Made by a program: the position numbers and the translations under genes. A stretch of 53,618 nucleotides of DNA. Source: Sphingobium algorifonticola (GTDB lineage: Bacteria; Pseudomonadota; Alphaproteobacteria; Sphingomonadales; Sphingomonadaceae). The stretch covers positions 1 to 53,618 of the forward strand of contig NZ_RZUL01000009.1 of assembly GCF_004005485.1 (NCBI RefSeq), given 5' to 3'. Shown piece by piece: positions 28,013 to 35,586 of this stretch. The notes beneath the pieces are model-generated. The model saw only the letters and a list, made by a program, of their open reading frames with translations. It made no database searches and was not told where the DNA came from. The number at the start of each line of letters is the position of its first letter. Position 1 is the stretch's first letter.

Positions 28013-28645
28013 TCAAATTTCAGTGTTCTCGGCGAGGGCAAGGGCGTCCTCAACGTCGATGCCGAGGTAACGCACCGTATTCTCGATCTTGCTATGGCCG
28101 AGCAATATCTGGACTGCGCGCAGGTTCCCTGTCGCTCGGTAAATGATCGAGGCCTTGGTTCGGCGCAGTGAATGGGTGCCGTACTCATTTCGCATCAACC
28201 CCACTCCCGTCACCCATTCATCAACCAGCCTTGCATACTGGCGGGTGCTAAGATGGCCGTTACGATCAACACGGCTTGGAAACACGTAATCGTCTACCGT
28301 GCCGCCACGACGTTCAAGCCATGCGAGCAAGCTGGTGCGGGTATCTGGCAGCAGCTCGAATTGAACCGGTCGTCCGGTCTTCTGCTGCATCACGATTGCG
28401 CGGGTGCGAATCTGTCCACCGCTGACAATATCGCCAATCTTGATCTGCACGAGGTCGCAGCCACGCAGCTTACTGTCGATAGCAAGGTCGAAGAGAGCTC
28501 GATCTCGCAAGCGGCAGCGCTGGTTGAGGTAGAAGCGGATCTCCCAGATCTGCTTCGGCTTCAGCGCCCGCTTGGCACCGACAGTGCGCCCCGCGTTCCA
28601 GACCTGACGCTTGTGGGATGCGAGTGTGTTCTCAGGCATGTCCAT
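28013..28645 (-). CDS. Short tyrosine recombinase/integrase
   Basis: A 210-residue recombinase consisting almost only of the catalytic domain. It has Arg in DSKLRGCDLVQ, Lys in QQKTGRPV, H and R in THSLRRTKAS, His in LLGHSKIENT and the nucleophile Tyr in VRYLGID, so the active set is complete. Family members of about 200 residues without an N-terminal core-binding domain occur on alphaproteobacterial plasmids. The start has GGAGAAC about 5 bases upstream, and a palindrome (28660-28673) lies just before it. Flanked by decayed DNA on both sides, it may mark a junction between the respiratory and NO modules. Confidence 0.85.
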   Translation of the reverse strand: MDMPENTLASHKRQVWNAGRTVGAKRALKPKQIWEIRFYLNQRCRLRDRALFDLAIDSKLRGCDLVQIKIGDIVSGGQIRTRAIVMQQKTGRPVQFELLPDTRTSLLAWLERRGGTVDDYVFPSRVDRNGHLSTRQYARLVDEWVTGVGLMRNEYGTHSLRRTKASIIYRATGNLRAVQILLGHSKIENTVRYLGIDVEDALALAENTEI

Positions 28646-29007
28646 GTTCGTTCTCCGATGGCCAGAATTGGCCTTCTGAAGAACGATTGCCGGCCTAATG
28701 TGGAAATGCCTCTTGGCTCGTGCCGATCAGCTTGCGCCGCTAGCCCGTGGGTCTGCAATCGGCAGCTTTCGCCAGAACCACCCCTCCGATCAACGCAGGA
28801 CGGTCTGTCGACAACTCGCACGAAATTCCAACATTCGGGTGCAACGACCGTCAGCAAAAAGTCGCCGTTCTAGCGTCTTGAAAACTGCTGCTAGAGGAAC
28901 TGACGCGCTGTTCGGACAGCTGGGAGTGCAAGTCGTCCACGGCGTTTCGCCGCTGCAAGACTGATTGATCAACTATGAGCACTGTGCAGAGAGAATTACC
29001 TGCTAAT
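28646..29007. other. Gene-free stretch between recombinase and nsrR
   Basis: About 360 bases with no gene I can support beyond the palindrome listed separately. It contains the recombinase promoter region and the 3' flank of nsrR; small frames here are without ribosome sites. Confidence 0.35.
28660..28673. promoter_or_regulatory. Palindrome upstream of the short recombinase
   Basis: GGCCA-GAAT-TGGCC is a perfect inverted repeat 15 bases before the recombinase start codon. It could be an autoregulatory operator or a recombinase binding site. Confidence 0.35.
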
Positions 29008-29433
29008 TCATGCATCCACAGGCGCGAGGAGGTGTGAAAAATCGCCCTTGCGCGCCAGCACGTCGGCCAGTGAGTAGCCGTCGAGTACCTTGAGGAATGC
29101 CAGCAGCGCCTCGTCGAGCACGCTAGTGAGGCCGCAGGCCGGGGCAATCACACAGGCCCCGCAGCCAACCAGATCGAAATCGTCCTCGGTCTGGCGAACC
29201 AGTGCGCCGACGTTGATCTCGTGCGGCGGGCGGGCGAGGCGGATCCCGCCGTTGCGACCGCGCACGCTTTCCAGATAGCCCGCGTTCACCAGATCGTTGA
29301 CCACCTTCATCAGGTGGTTCTGCGAAATGGCAAAGGCGCGCGCAATGACTGCAATCGAGGCCAGCTCGCCCGGCTGCCGCCCGAGGTATAGCAGCACCCG
29401 CATGGCATAATCGGTGTAGCGCGTCAGGCGCAT
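29008..29433 (-). CDS. nsrR: Rrf2-family nitric-oxide-sensing repressor NsrR
   Basis: A 141-residue Rrf2 regulator. A winged HTH (IARAFAISQNHLMKVVNDLVNAGYL, residues about 30-54) is followed by a dimer helix and the Fe-S cysteines C91, C94 and C100 (GCGACVIAPACG), the NsrR spacing. NO would destroy the cluster and release DNA. The start at 29433 (MRLTRYTDYAMRVLLYLG) is the family start and has GGAG upstream; a longer frame to 29535 runs into the divergent promoter. It faces the globin/AOX/flavohaemoglobin genes across a region with two NsrR-like boxes, so it probably represses both itself and them. Confidence 0.9.
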   Translation of the reverse strand: MRLTRYTDYAMRVLLYLGRQPGELASIAVIARAFAISQNHLMKVVNDLVNAGYLESVRGRNGGIRLARPPHEINVGALVRQTEDDFDLVGCGACVIAPACGLTSVLDEALLAFLKVLDGYSLADVLARKGDFSHLLAPVDA

Positions 29434-29451
29434 CGCAGCTCCGCAAAAATA

Positions 29452-29474
29452 ATCATGTATTCTCATTGCATGTT
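29452..29474. promoter_or_regulatory. NsrR-like box 1
   Basis: Half-sites ATGTAT (29455-29460) and RCAT (GCAT 29468-29471), with flanking TT, fit the NsrR consensus ATGYAT-TTNAA-ATRCAT at most positions. It lies about 20 bases upstream of the nsrR start codon. Confidence 0.55.
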
Positions 29475-29488
29475 TTTCAGCGTCAGTA

Positions 29489-29511
29489 TAGATGCATCCT
29501 AGATACATGAT
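29489..29511. promoter_or_regulatory. NsrR-like box 2
   Basis: GATGCAT (29491-29497), five bases, then ATACAT (29503-29508) is a close match to the NsrR dyad. It ends about 15 bases before the globin start, so bound repressor would block transcription or initiation there. Box 1 is 37 bases away. Confidence 0.65.
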
Positions 29512-29525
29512 TTGGAGTCGCAGCC

Positions 29526-29963
29526 ATGCCAGCACTCGACATAACCGAACCCGGCCTCACCCGGCTGGTCGACGCGTTCTATGCCCGCGTCCGTTGCGAT
29601 GAAGAACTCGGCCCGATCTTCAACGATGCCATCCACGACTGGCCCGAACATCTCGAGAAGCTGAGAGCCTTCTGGTCCTCCGTCATGCTCACCAGCGGAC
29701 GCTACAAGGGCCAGCCGGTGCCTGCGCATGTGAAGCATCGCGATCGCATCACCCCCGCCCTGTTCGAGCGCTGGCTCGCACTCTGGGCCGAGACCACCGA
29801 TGAACTGATGGCCCCCGAAGCCGCTGCTGCCTTGCAGGCCAAGGCCGCGCGGATCGCCGAGAGCCTGAAGCTCGCGATGTTTTTCCGGCTGGAAGCCCAG
29901 CCAGTGCCCGCCTCTTCCCACCGACCCGGCAGCCCCACAGCAGCCGCGACGGACCATGCCTGA
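29526..29963 (+). CDS. Group III truncated haemoglobin
   Basis: A 145-residue protein with the group III truncated globin pattern: [28 protein letters not shown], then [30 protein letters not shown] and [16 protein letters not shown], ending FFRLEAQ with a short disordered tail. Members bind O2 and NO, and several are induced by nitrosative stress. It is first in the NsrR-controlled operon, and the NsrR-like box 2 lies just before its start. The next gene, alternative oxidase, starts 16 bases after the stop. Confidence 0.85.
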   Translation: MPALDITEPGLTRLVDAFYARVRCDEELGPIFNDAIHDWPEHLEKLRAFWSSVMLTSGRYKGQPVPAHVKHRDRITPALFERWLALWAETTDELMAPEAAAALQAKAARIAESLKLAMFFRLEAQPVPASSHRPGSPTAAATDHA

Positions 29964-29979
29964 AAAGGAGCATATTGCC

Positions 29980-30666
29980 ATGACCGACATTCCGCTGGTC
30001 GATCTGACCGTTCACCACACCCCGCGCGACCTGCGTGATCGGATCGCGCTCGGCTTCACCAAGGTCTTGCGCTTGTGCGCCGATACCTTCTTCGCCAAGC
30101 GCTACGGCCATCGCGCCATCGTGCTCGAAACCGTCGCCGCCGTGCCCGGCATGGTCGGCGCCACACTCACTCACCTCAGGTGCCTGCGCCGGATGCAGGG
30201 TGACAACGGCTGGATCCGCACCCTGATGGAAGAGGCGGAGAACGAGCGGATGCACCTGATGACCTTCATCGAGGTCGCCCAGCCGTCGCTGTTCGAGCGG
30301 CTGGTGATTCTGCTGGTGCAGTGGGCGTTCTATCTCGCCTTCTTCGGCCTCTATCTGGTGAGCGCACGGACCGCGCACCGCGTGGTCGGCTATTTCGAGG
30401 AGGAGGCCGTGATCAGCTACACTCTCTACCTCAAGGAGATCGACGAGGGTCGCAGCCCGGATGTCGCCGCCCCGATGATCGCCCGTCGCTACTGGAAGCT
30501 GCCCGATACGGCCACCTTGCGCGACGTGGTGCTGGTGGTCCGCGCCGACGAAGCGCATCATCGCGACGTCAACCACGGCTTTGCCGATGAACTGGCGGGC
30601 AAGCCTGCACCGCTGAGTGTTGCTCCTTATCCCGAGCACGCGGACGATATCCGGCTGGCAGCCTGA
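29980..30666 (+). CDS. aox: Alternative oxidase (cyanide/NO-resistant ubiquinol oxidase)
   Basis: A 228-residue di-iron ubiquinol oxidase. Predicted iron ligands are E50 ([10 protein letters not shown]), E89 and H92 (ENERMHL), a Glu of [11 protein letters not shown] (E140-E142), and E191 and H194 ([12 protein letters not shown]). Hydrophobic helices near 107-127 fit a monotopic membrane protein. It oxidises ubiquinol with oxygen without pumping protons and is insensitive to NO. The start at 29980 follows AAAAGGAG; an ATG at 29956 overlaps the globin gene. Placement behind NsrR boxes makes sense: respiration can go on while NO blocks haem-copper oxidases. Bacterial AOX is uncommon but known in some proteobacteria. 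Confidence 0.93.
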   Translation: MTDIPLVDLTVHHTPRDLRDRIALGFTKVLRLCADTFFAKRYGHRAIVLETVAAVPGMVGATLTHLRCLRRMQGDNGWIRTLMEEAENERMHLMTFIEVAQPSLFERLVILLVQWAFYLAFFGLYLVSARTAHRVVGYFEEEAVISYTLYLKEIDEGRSPDVAAPMIARRYWKLPDTATLRDVVLVVRADEAHHRDVNHGFADELAGKPAPLSVAPYPEHADDIRLAA

Positions 30667-30668
30667 CC

Positions 30669-30947
30669 ATGTCAAAACCGCGCCCCTATCGCTCCACCCC
30701 CGTGTTCGATCAGGATAGCCTGCCCGCTGCCCTGCGCGCCCGCCACGATACCAAGGCGGGCGTGTGGGGCGTGATCCGGGTGATCGAGGGAGAGCTCCGG
30801 CTCACCTATCTCGATCCAACCAGCGAGGTGATCCTTACCCCTGATCGGCCCGGATTGATCGAGCCGCAACAACCGCATTTCGTCACGCCACTGGGCACGA
30901 TGAAAATGCAGGTCGATTTCTGGGACCGGCCTCCACCCGGTTTCTGA
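30669..30947 (+). CDS. DUF1971 domain protein
   Basis: A 92-residue cupin-like protein: LPAALRARHDTKAGVWGVIRVIEGELRLTY then LIEPQQPHFVTPLGTMKMQVDFW. DUF1971 also forms the N-terminal part of some TehB tellurite-resistance proteins and is found next to NO-detoxification genes. It begins 2 bases after the alternative oxidase stop and is clearly co-transcribed. The biochemical role is unknown; binding of a small ligand or metal by the cupin fold is possible (conserved His in EPQQPHFV). Confidence 0.8.
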   Translation: MSKPRPYRSTPVFDQDSLPAALRARHDTKAGVWGVIRVIEGELRLTYLDPTSEVILTPDRPGLIEPQQPHFVTPLGTMKMQVDFWDRPPPGF

Positions 30948-30996
30948 CCACGACCTGCCCCCTTCCCGAACCACCTTTCCATCTCAGGAGAATTCC

Positions 30997-32208
30997 ATGT
31001 CGCAGCCGCTCAGCGAGCAGACGATCGCGCTCGTCAAGGCCACGGTCCCCGCACTCGAAGCCCATGGCCTCGCCATCGTGCACGAAATGTATGCCCGCCT
31101 GTTCCAGAACCCCGAGATCGCCGCCTTGTTCAACCAGTCGCACCACGGTGATGCGGGATCGCAACCGCGCGCCTTGACCGGGGCCATCCTTGCCTATGCG
31201 AGCAACATCGAGAACCTCGCGGCACTCGCGCCGGCGGTGGAGCGCATCGCGCAAAAGCATGTCGGTTTGCAGATTTTGCCCGAGCATTACCCCTATGTCG
31301 CCGATGCCTTGCTCGGCGCGATCAAGGCGGTGCTGGACGATGCTGCGACCGATGAGATTCTCGCTGCTTGGGGCGAAGCCTACTGGTTCCTCGCCAATAT
31401 CCTGATCGCGCGTGAAGATCGGCTCTATTCGGAACAGCAATCGGCCGACGGAGGCTGGAGCGGCTGGCGCGAGTTCAAGGTGGTCGAAGTCGTGCCGGAA
31501 AGCGCGGTCATCACCTCGTTTATCTTGTGCCCCGCCGATGGGCTCCCTGTAATGGCATACAAGCCCGGCCAGTATCTGACCTTCTGGTTCGACATCCCCG
31601 GTCATCCGTCAGTGAAGCGCAACTATTCGATTTCCGCGGCGCCCAATGGCGAGACCTATCGCATCTCGGTCAAGCGCGAACCACAGGGGCTGGCCTCGGG
31701 TTGGCTTCACGATACTGCGGGCGTCGGCAGCAGACTCAAGGTCGCAGCTCCGGCGGGCGAGTTCTTCCTTGATGATACGAGCGAACGACCGGTGGTGTTG
31801 CTGTCGGGCGGAGTGGGTCTGACGCCAATGGTCGCGATGCTGGAGGCGCTCGTGGCGAAGGGAGGCACCGCGCCGATCCACTATGTCCACGGCACACATG
31901 ATCGTACCACCCACGCAATGCGCGATCACGTCCAGGCACTGGCGGCGAGCGCCGGTTTGGTAAGTGTCACCGACTTTCATCAGCACCCGCTGGGCGACGA
32001 AGTGGCGGGGCGCGACTACGACATCGCCGGGATCATCACCGACGAATGGCTGGTGGCCAACACGCCCATTGCCGAAGCGGACTACTACATCTGCGGGCCC
32101 CGCGCCTTTCTGCGTCACGCGGTTGCCACACTCTCGCAGGCTGGTGTAGCGGCTAGTCGCATCCACTATGAATTCTTCGGACCGGCAGACGAATTGCTGG
32201 CCGCCTGA
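30997..32208 (+). CDS. hmp: Flavohaemoglobin, nitric oxide dioxygenase
   Basis: A 403-residue three-domain enzyme that turns NO and O2 into nitrate using NAD(P)H. The globin domain (1-140) has proximal His H88 (IAQKHVGLQI). The FAD domain follows with RNYSISAAPNG, and the NAD domain has VVLLSGGVGLTPMVAML and YYICGPRAF, ending FFGP. Length is standard. A good AGGAGA site precedes the start, 49 bases after the DUF1971 gene. It is the main NO-removing enzyme of the operon; its nitrate product could enter the adjacent assimilation pathway. Confidence 0.95.
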   Translation: MSQPLSEQTIALVKATVPALEAHGLAIVHEMYARLFQNPEIAALFNQSHHGDAGSQPRALTGAILAYASNIENLAALAPAVERIAQKHVGLQILPEHYPYVADALLGAIKAVLDDAATDEILAAWGEAYWFLANILIAREDRLYSEQQSADGGWSGWREFKVVEVVPESAVITSFILCPADGLPVMAYKPGQYLTFWFDIPGHPSVKRNYSISAAPNGETYRISVKREPQGLASGWLHDTAGVGSRLKVAAPAGEFFLDDTSERPVVLLSGGVGLTPMVAMLEALVAKGGTAPIHYVHGTHDRTTHAMRDHVQALAASAGLVSVTDFHQHPLGDEVAGRDYDIAGIITDEWLVANTPIAEADYYICGPRAFLRHAVATLSQAGVAASRIHYEFFGPADELLAA

Positions 32209-32222
32209 GAGGCCCCTATCCG

Positions 32223-33290
32223 TTGCATCGATTGAAAAGCCCCGCCTTCTGGCGTCAACCCGGCATGCATCCGGCCCGTTCGGCGATCGGTGCGGGAATC
32301 GCTCTCGCGCTGACCGGGCTTGTCACAGCCTGGCTGCTTCCCGATCCCTCGGCGCTGCCATTTCTGGTGGCGCCGATGGGGGCATCGGCGGTGCTGGTCT
32401 TCGCCCTGCCAGCCGCCCCGCTTGCCCAGCCGCGCGCGGTACTGCTCGGCAATTTCGTTTCGGCGCTTTTTGGCGTATCCGCCGTGCAGCTGTTCCCCGA
32501 TCCGCTCGTGGCGGGATCGCTTGGCGCTGGTGCGGCCATTCTGGCCATGCAGCTGCTGCGCTGCACTCACCCGCCGGGCGGGGCCGTGGCCTTGTTCGCC
32601 GCTTTCGGCGGCGATGCCGTGCGAGAGGCAGGCTTTGCCTTTGCGCTTCTTCCGGTCGGGCTCAACTCGCTGCTGCTGGTGGGGCTTGGCATAGCTTTCA
32701 ACAATTTGGCCGGCAGCCGCTACCCCCATCGGGCCGAAACTGCCTCAACTGCGAGTCCCCGCACAAGCGACCAACCTGCCGCCGAGCGAACCGGCTTCAG
32801 CGACAGCGACGTCGAAGCTGTGCTCGACCGGTTGGAAGACCGGCCCGATATCGAGGCCGAGGATCTTGCCAGCCTGCTGCGCGCAGTCGAAGCTGAAGCC
32901 TTCGCCCGGCGCAAGCCGCTGCCGCTGTGCTTCGACATCATGTCGCGCGACGTGATCACCTGCCGCGCCACCGACGAGATCGCGCCGACCCTCGCGCTGA
33001 TGGACGAACGGTGCGTCTCGGCTCTGCCCGTGCTGGACGAGAAGGATCATGTGATCGGATTGGTCCCGCGCCATGTGCTCGCGCCAGCGTCACAGGGAAC
33101 GGTGCGGGAGGTCATGCTGAAGGGCGCGTGCCTGGTGGCGGTGGACAGGCCGGCTGCTACGCTGGTGCCGCTGCTGTCCGATGGTGTGCACCATCATGCC
33201 GTGGTGGTCTGGAGCAACGGCACGCTAGCGGGGCTCATTACGCAGACTGACCTGCTCGCTGGCATGCGGCATTTGTCGGAGGATGAATGA
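32223..33290 (+). CDS. HPP family membrane protein with CBS domains
   Basis: A 355-residue protein. An N-terminal HPP domain of four to five helices carries the signature RCTHPPGGAVALFAAFGG (about residues 113-131), and the C-terminal half (about 235-350) has two CBS domains (MSRDVITCRATDEIAPTL, VREVMLKGACLVAVD). HPP proteins of cyanobacteria transport nitrite, so transport of nitrite or a related anion is plausible between NO and nitrate modules. The start is TTG at 32223, 15 bases after hmp with GAGAGG upstream; an ATG at 32265 lacks a ribosome site. Confidence 0.8.
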   Translation: MHRLKSPAFWRQPGMHPARSAIGAGIALALTGLVTAWLLPDPSALPFLVAPMGASAVLVFALPAAPLAQPRAVLLGNFVSALFGVSAVQLFPDPLVAGSLGAGAAILAMQLLRCTHPPGGAVALFAAFGGDAVREAGFAFALLPVGLNSLLLVGLGIAFNNLAGSRYPHRAETASTASPRTSDQPAAERTGFSDSDVEAVLDRLEDRPDIEAEDLASLLRAVEAEAFARRKPLPLCFDIMSRDVITCRATDEIAPTLALMDERCVSALPVLDEKDHVIGLVPRHVLAPASQGTVREVMLKGACLVAVDRPAATLVPLLSDGVHHHAVVVWSNGTLAGLITQTDLLAGMRHLSEDE

Positions 33291-33575
33291 GGAGGGGGTC
33301 TCCCGCGACTGAAATGCGAGCCATATCTGAGTAATCTGTGTGGGGTCGCTAAGATCTGCAGGACAACAACAAAATACTTTACCAGCAGCAAGCGACCAAT
33401 CCCAGCTGCTAGGATCAACTGTCATGAAGGTCTGCTTCCGGCAGAAGCGGCAGCGCCTCGCATCTTCCTAAACGGTCGGACACATGGGTATGGCCAGAAA
33501 ATCACGCTTCCCGGCATTGGCCTCCGCTTCCCACCGGCCTGACCGGACGTTATTGTCGCGCCCAAAGGGGACGTC

Positions 33576-34157
33576 ATGCGGATTGTCATTATCGACGATA
33601 GCGGGCTGCGCGCGTCCGTTCTGGAAGACGGGCTGCGCGATGCCGGCTATGACGACATCCACATTGTCCCGCCGCGCGGCGCGTTCGTTGCGAGGCTGGA
33701 GCGCATGGCGCCCGATGTCGTCCTGATGGACCTGGGTAGCCCCAGCCGCGATACGCTGGAAGAAATGCTGATGGTCAGCCGGGCGCTGGCCAAGCCGATC
33801 GCGATGTTCGTGGATCAGTCGGACGACGCCATGATCGGTGCGGCGATCGACGCGGGCATATCCGCCTATGTCGTCGACGGGTTGCGCAAGGAACGCGTGA
33901 AGCCGGTGCTGGAACTGGCGGTGCGCCGCTTCAATGCCTTTGCCCGGATGCAGGCCGAACGCGACGATGCGCGCGCCGCCCTGACCGAGCGCAAGGTCAT
34001 TGATCGCGCCAAGTCCATCCTGATGAACCAGCGATCCATGTCAGAACAGGATGCCTATACGCTGCTGCGATCGACCGCGATGAACCAGGGCAAGAAAATC
34101 GTCGACGTGGCGCAAGCGTTGATTACCGCCAGCGACCTGTTGGGAGGGGGAGCATGA
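33576..34157 (+). CDS. nasT: ANTAR response regulator NasT
   Basis: A 193-residue RNA-binding antiterminator: N-terminal pseudo-receiver (MRIVIIDDSGLRASVL, VVLMDLGSP) and C-terminal ANTAR domain (ERKVIDRAKSILMNQRSMSEQDAYTLLRSTAMNQ). NasT binds paired hexaloop hairpins in leader RNAs and prevents terminator formation; NasS holds it inactive without nitrate. Hexaloop-plus-terminator leaders stand before the transporter and before nirB. AAAGGGG precedes the start; the stop overlaps nasS (ATGA). The 285 bases before it hold no other gene. Confidence 0.92.
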   Translation: MRIVIIDDSGLRASVLEDGLRDAGYDDIHIVPPRGAFVARLERMAPDVVLMDLGSPSRDTLEEMLMVSRALAKPIAMFVDQSDDAMIGAAIDAGISAYVVDGLRKERVKPVLELAVRRFNAFARMQAERDDARAALTERKVIDRAKSILMNQRSMSEQDAYTLLRSTAMNQGKKIVDVAQALITASDLLGGGA

Positions 34158-35368
34158 CGACGACAGTGAAGATTTCCTTTTTGCCCCTGACCGATTCAGC
34201 CGCGCTGGTCGCCGCGCGCGAGCAGGGATTTGCGCAAGAGGAAGGTATCGACCTTGATCTGGTCCGCAGCACGAGCTGGGCGACGCTGCGCGACCGCATG
34301 ATTTACGGGCAGGTTCACGCCGCGCAGATGCTGGCACCGCTGGCGGTTGCGGTCACGCTGGGCCTCAGCCAGCAGCCCGCCCCCCTCGCCGCGCCGTACA
34401 AGTTGAACGTGAACGGTAACATGCTGGTGATGGCAAGCGACTTCGCAAAGGCGCTGGACCCCGATGTGGCGGCGCGTCTGGCCGATCCGCTGGGCACTGC
34501 GCACGACTTTGCCGCAGCGATCGGCCTGTGGCGGCGCAAACCCGTCATCGGCGTGGTCCATCGCTTCTCCAGCCATTCGCTGATGCTGCGTTACTGGCTG
34601 GCGAGCGCGGGCGTCGATCCGGACAAGGATGTCGTGCTGCGCGTGCTGCCGCCGTCGCTGACGGTCGAGGCGATGCAGGCCGGGGAAATCGACGGATTTA
34701 TCGCGGGCGAACCGTGGGGCAGCGCAGCGGTCGAAGCCGGACTGGCCGAGGCGGCGGCGATCGGCGAACGCATCTGGCAGCGCGGCGTGGAGAAGGTTCT
34801 GGCCTTCCGCGAAGCCTGGATGGAGGAGAATCCCGAAACGGTCGACAGGTTGCTGCGCGCCCTGGCACGCTCCGCCGCATGGTGCGACGATCCGGCCAGT
34901 CACGACAGGCTGTCCGAGCTGCTTTCCGATCCACGCTATATCGACCAGCCGGCGCATCTTATCCGGCGCGCCCTTGCCGGCCAGATTATGGCGCGGCCGC
35001 ACGAGCCGGCTTTGGCCAGTCCCGACTTCATCCTGTTCGGCCGGGAAGCGACGCCCTTTCCATGGCGCAGTCAGGCGCTGTGGATCTACTCGCAGCTTGT
35101 GCGGTGGGGCATGGTGGATCATGACCCGGCAACGGCGACCCGCGCTGCGGCGGTTTTTCGCCCCGATATTTTCCGGCGCGCGCTGACGGGCAGAGATGTG
35201 GCAATGCCCGGCGCGAGCATGAAGGTGGAGGGCGCGGTCCAGCTGCCGCTTGCAGTCGGATCGCGTCGGGGAGACCTGACCCTTGGCCCCGACCGTTTCT
35301 TCGACGGGCGGATTTTCGATCCCGAACGAATCGAGGCATATCTCGCGGAATTTTCGCAGACGCGTTGA
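34154..35368 (+). CDS. nasS: Nitrate/nitrite sensor NasS
   Basis: A 404-residue protein homologous to the nitrate-binding proteins NrtA/CmpA, with no signal peptide or lipobox, so cytoplasmic. VKISFLPLTDSAALVAAREQGFAQEEGIDLD starts the periplasmic-binding fold; further blocks are HAAQMLAPLAVAVTLGL and IDGFIAGEPWGSAAVEAG. In the Azotobacter and Bradyrhizobium systems NasS binds NasT and lets it go when nitrate or nitrite binds. The 4-base overlap with nasT assures equal expression. No ABC-transporter genes are near, which fits a sensor and not a transport role. Confidence 0.9.
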   Translation: MTTTVKISFLPLTDSAALVAAREQGFAQEEGIDLDLVRSTSWATLRDRMIYGQVHAAQMLAPLAVAVTLGLSQQPAPLAAPYKLNVNGNMLVMASDFAKALDPDVAARLADPLGTAHDFAAAIGLWRRKPVIGVVHRFSSHSLMLRYWLASAGVDPDKDVVLRVLPPSLTVEAMQAGEIDGFIAGEPWGSAAVEAGLAEAAAIGERIWQRGVEKVLAFREAWMEENPETVDRLLRALARSAAWCDDPASHDRLSELLSDPRYIDQPAHLIRRALAGQIMARPHEPALASPDFILFGREATPFPWRSQALWIYSQLVRWGMVDHDPATATRAAAVFRPDIFRRALTGRDVAMPGASMKVEGAVQLPLAVGSRRGDLTLGPDRFFDGRIFDPERIEAYLAEFSQTR

Positions 35369-35427
35369 TTTCCCGGGCGAAAATTGTGCTTTGCAACAGC
35401 CTGCAGATTCCATAAGACTATAGGAGT

Positions 35428-35554
35428 CGCGCGACGAAGCGCGCTTATATCGATGCGCTGTCCCAAAGGTGGGATCGCCATCCCCAATTTCTATCGCAGC
35501 AGAGCCGCTGACCGGACTTGCCCATAGGGGTGACGTCCGGGCTGCGGCTTTTTT
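35428..35554 (+). promoter_or_regulatory. ANTAR-type attenuator leader before the nitrate transporter
   Basis: Two small hairpins precede an intrinsic terminator. The first has stem CGCGC/GCGCG with loop GACGAA (35428-35443); the second has stem UCCC/GGGA with loop AAAGGU (35461-35474), A at loop position 1 and G at position 4 as in ANTAR targets. The terminator pairs AGCCGC with GCGGCT and CCGGAC with GTCCGG (35503-35549) and ends in six T. The gene starts 33 bases on. NasT binding should allow read-through when nitrate is present. Confidence 0.65.
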
Positions 35555-35586
35555 CGTGTCTATTTTCCATTTATGGGGGAAGCACC

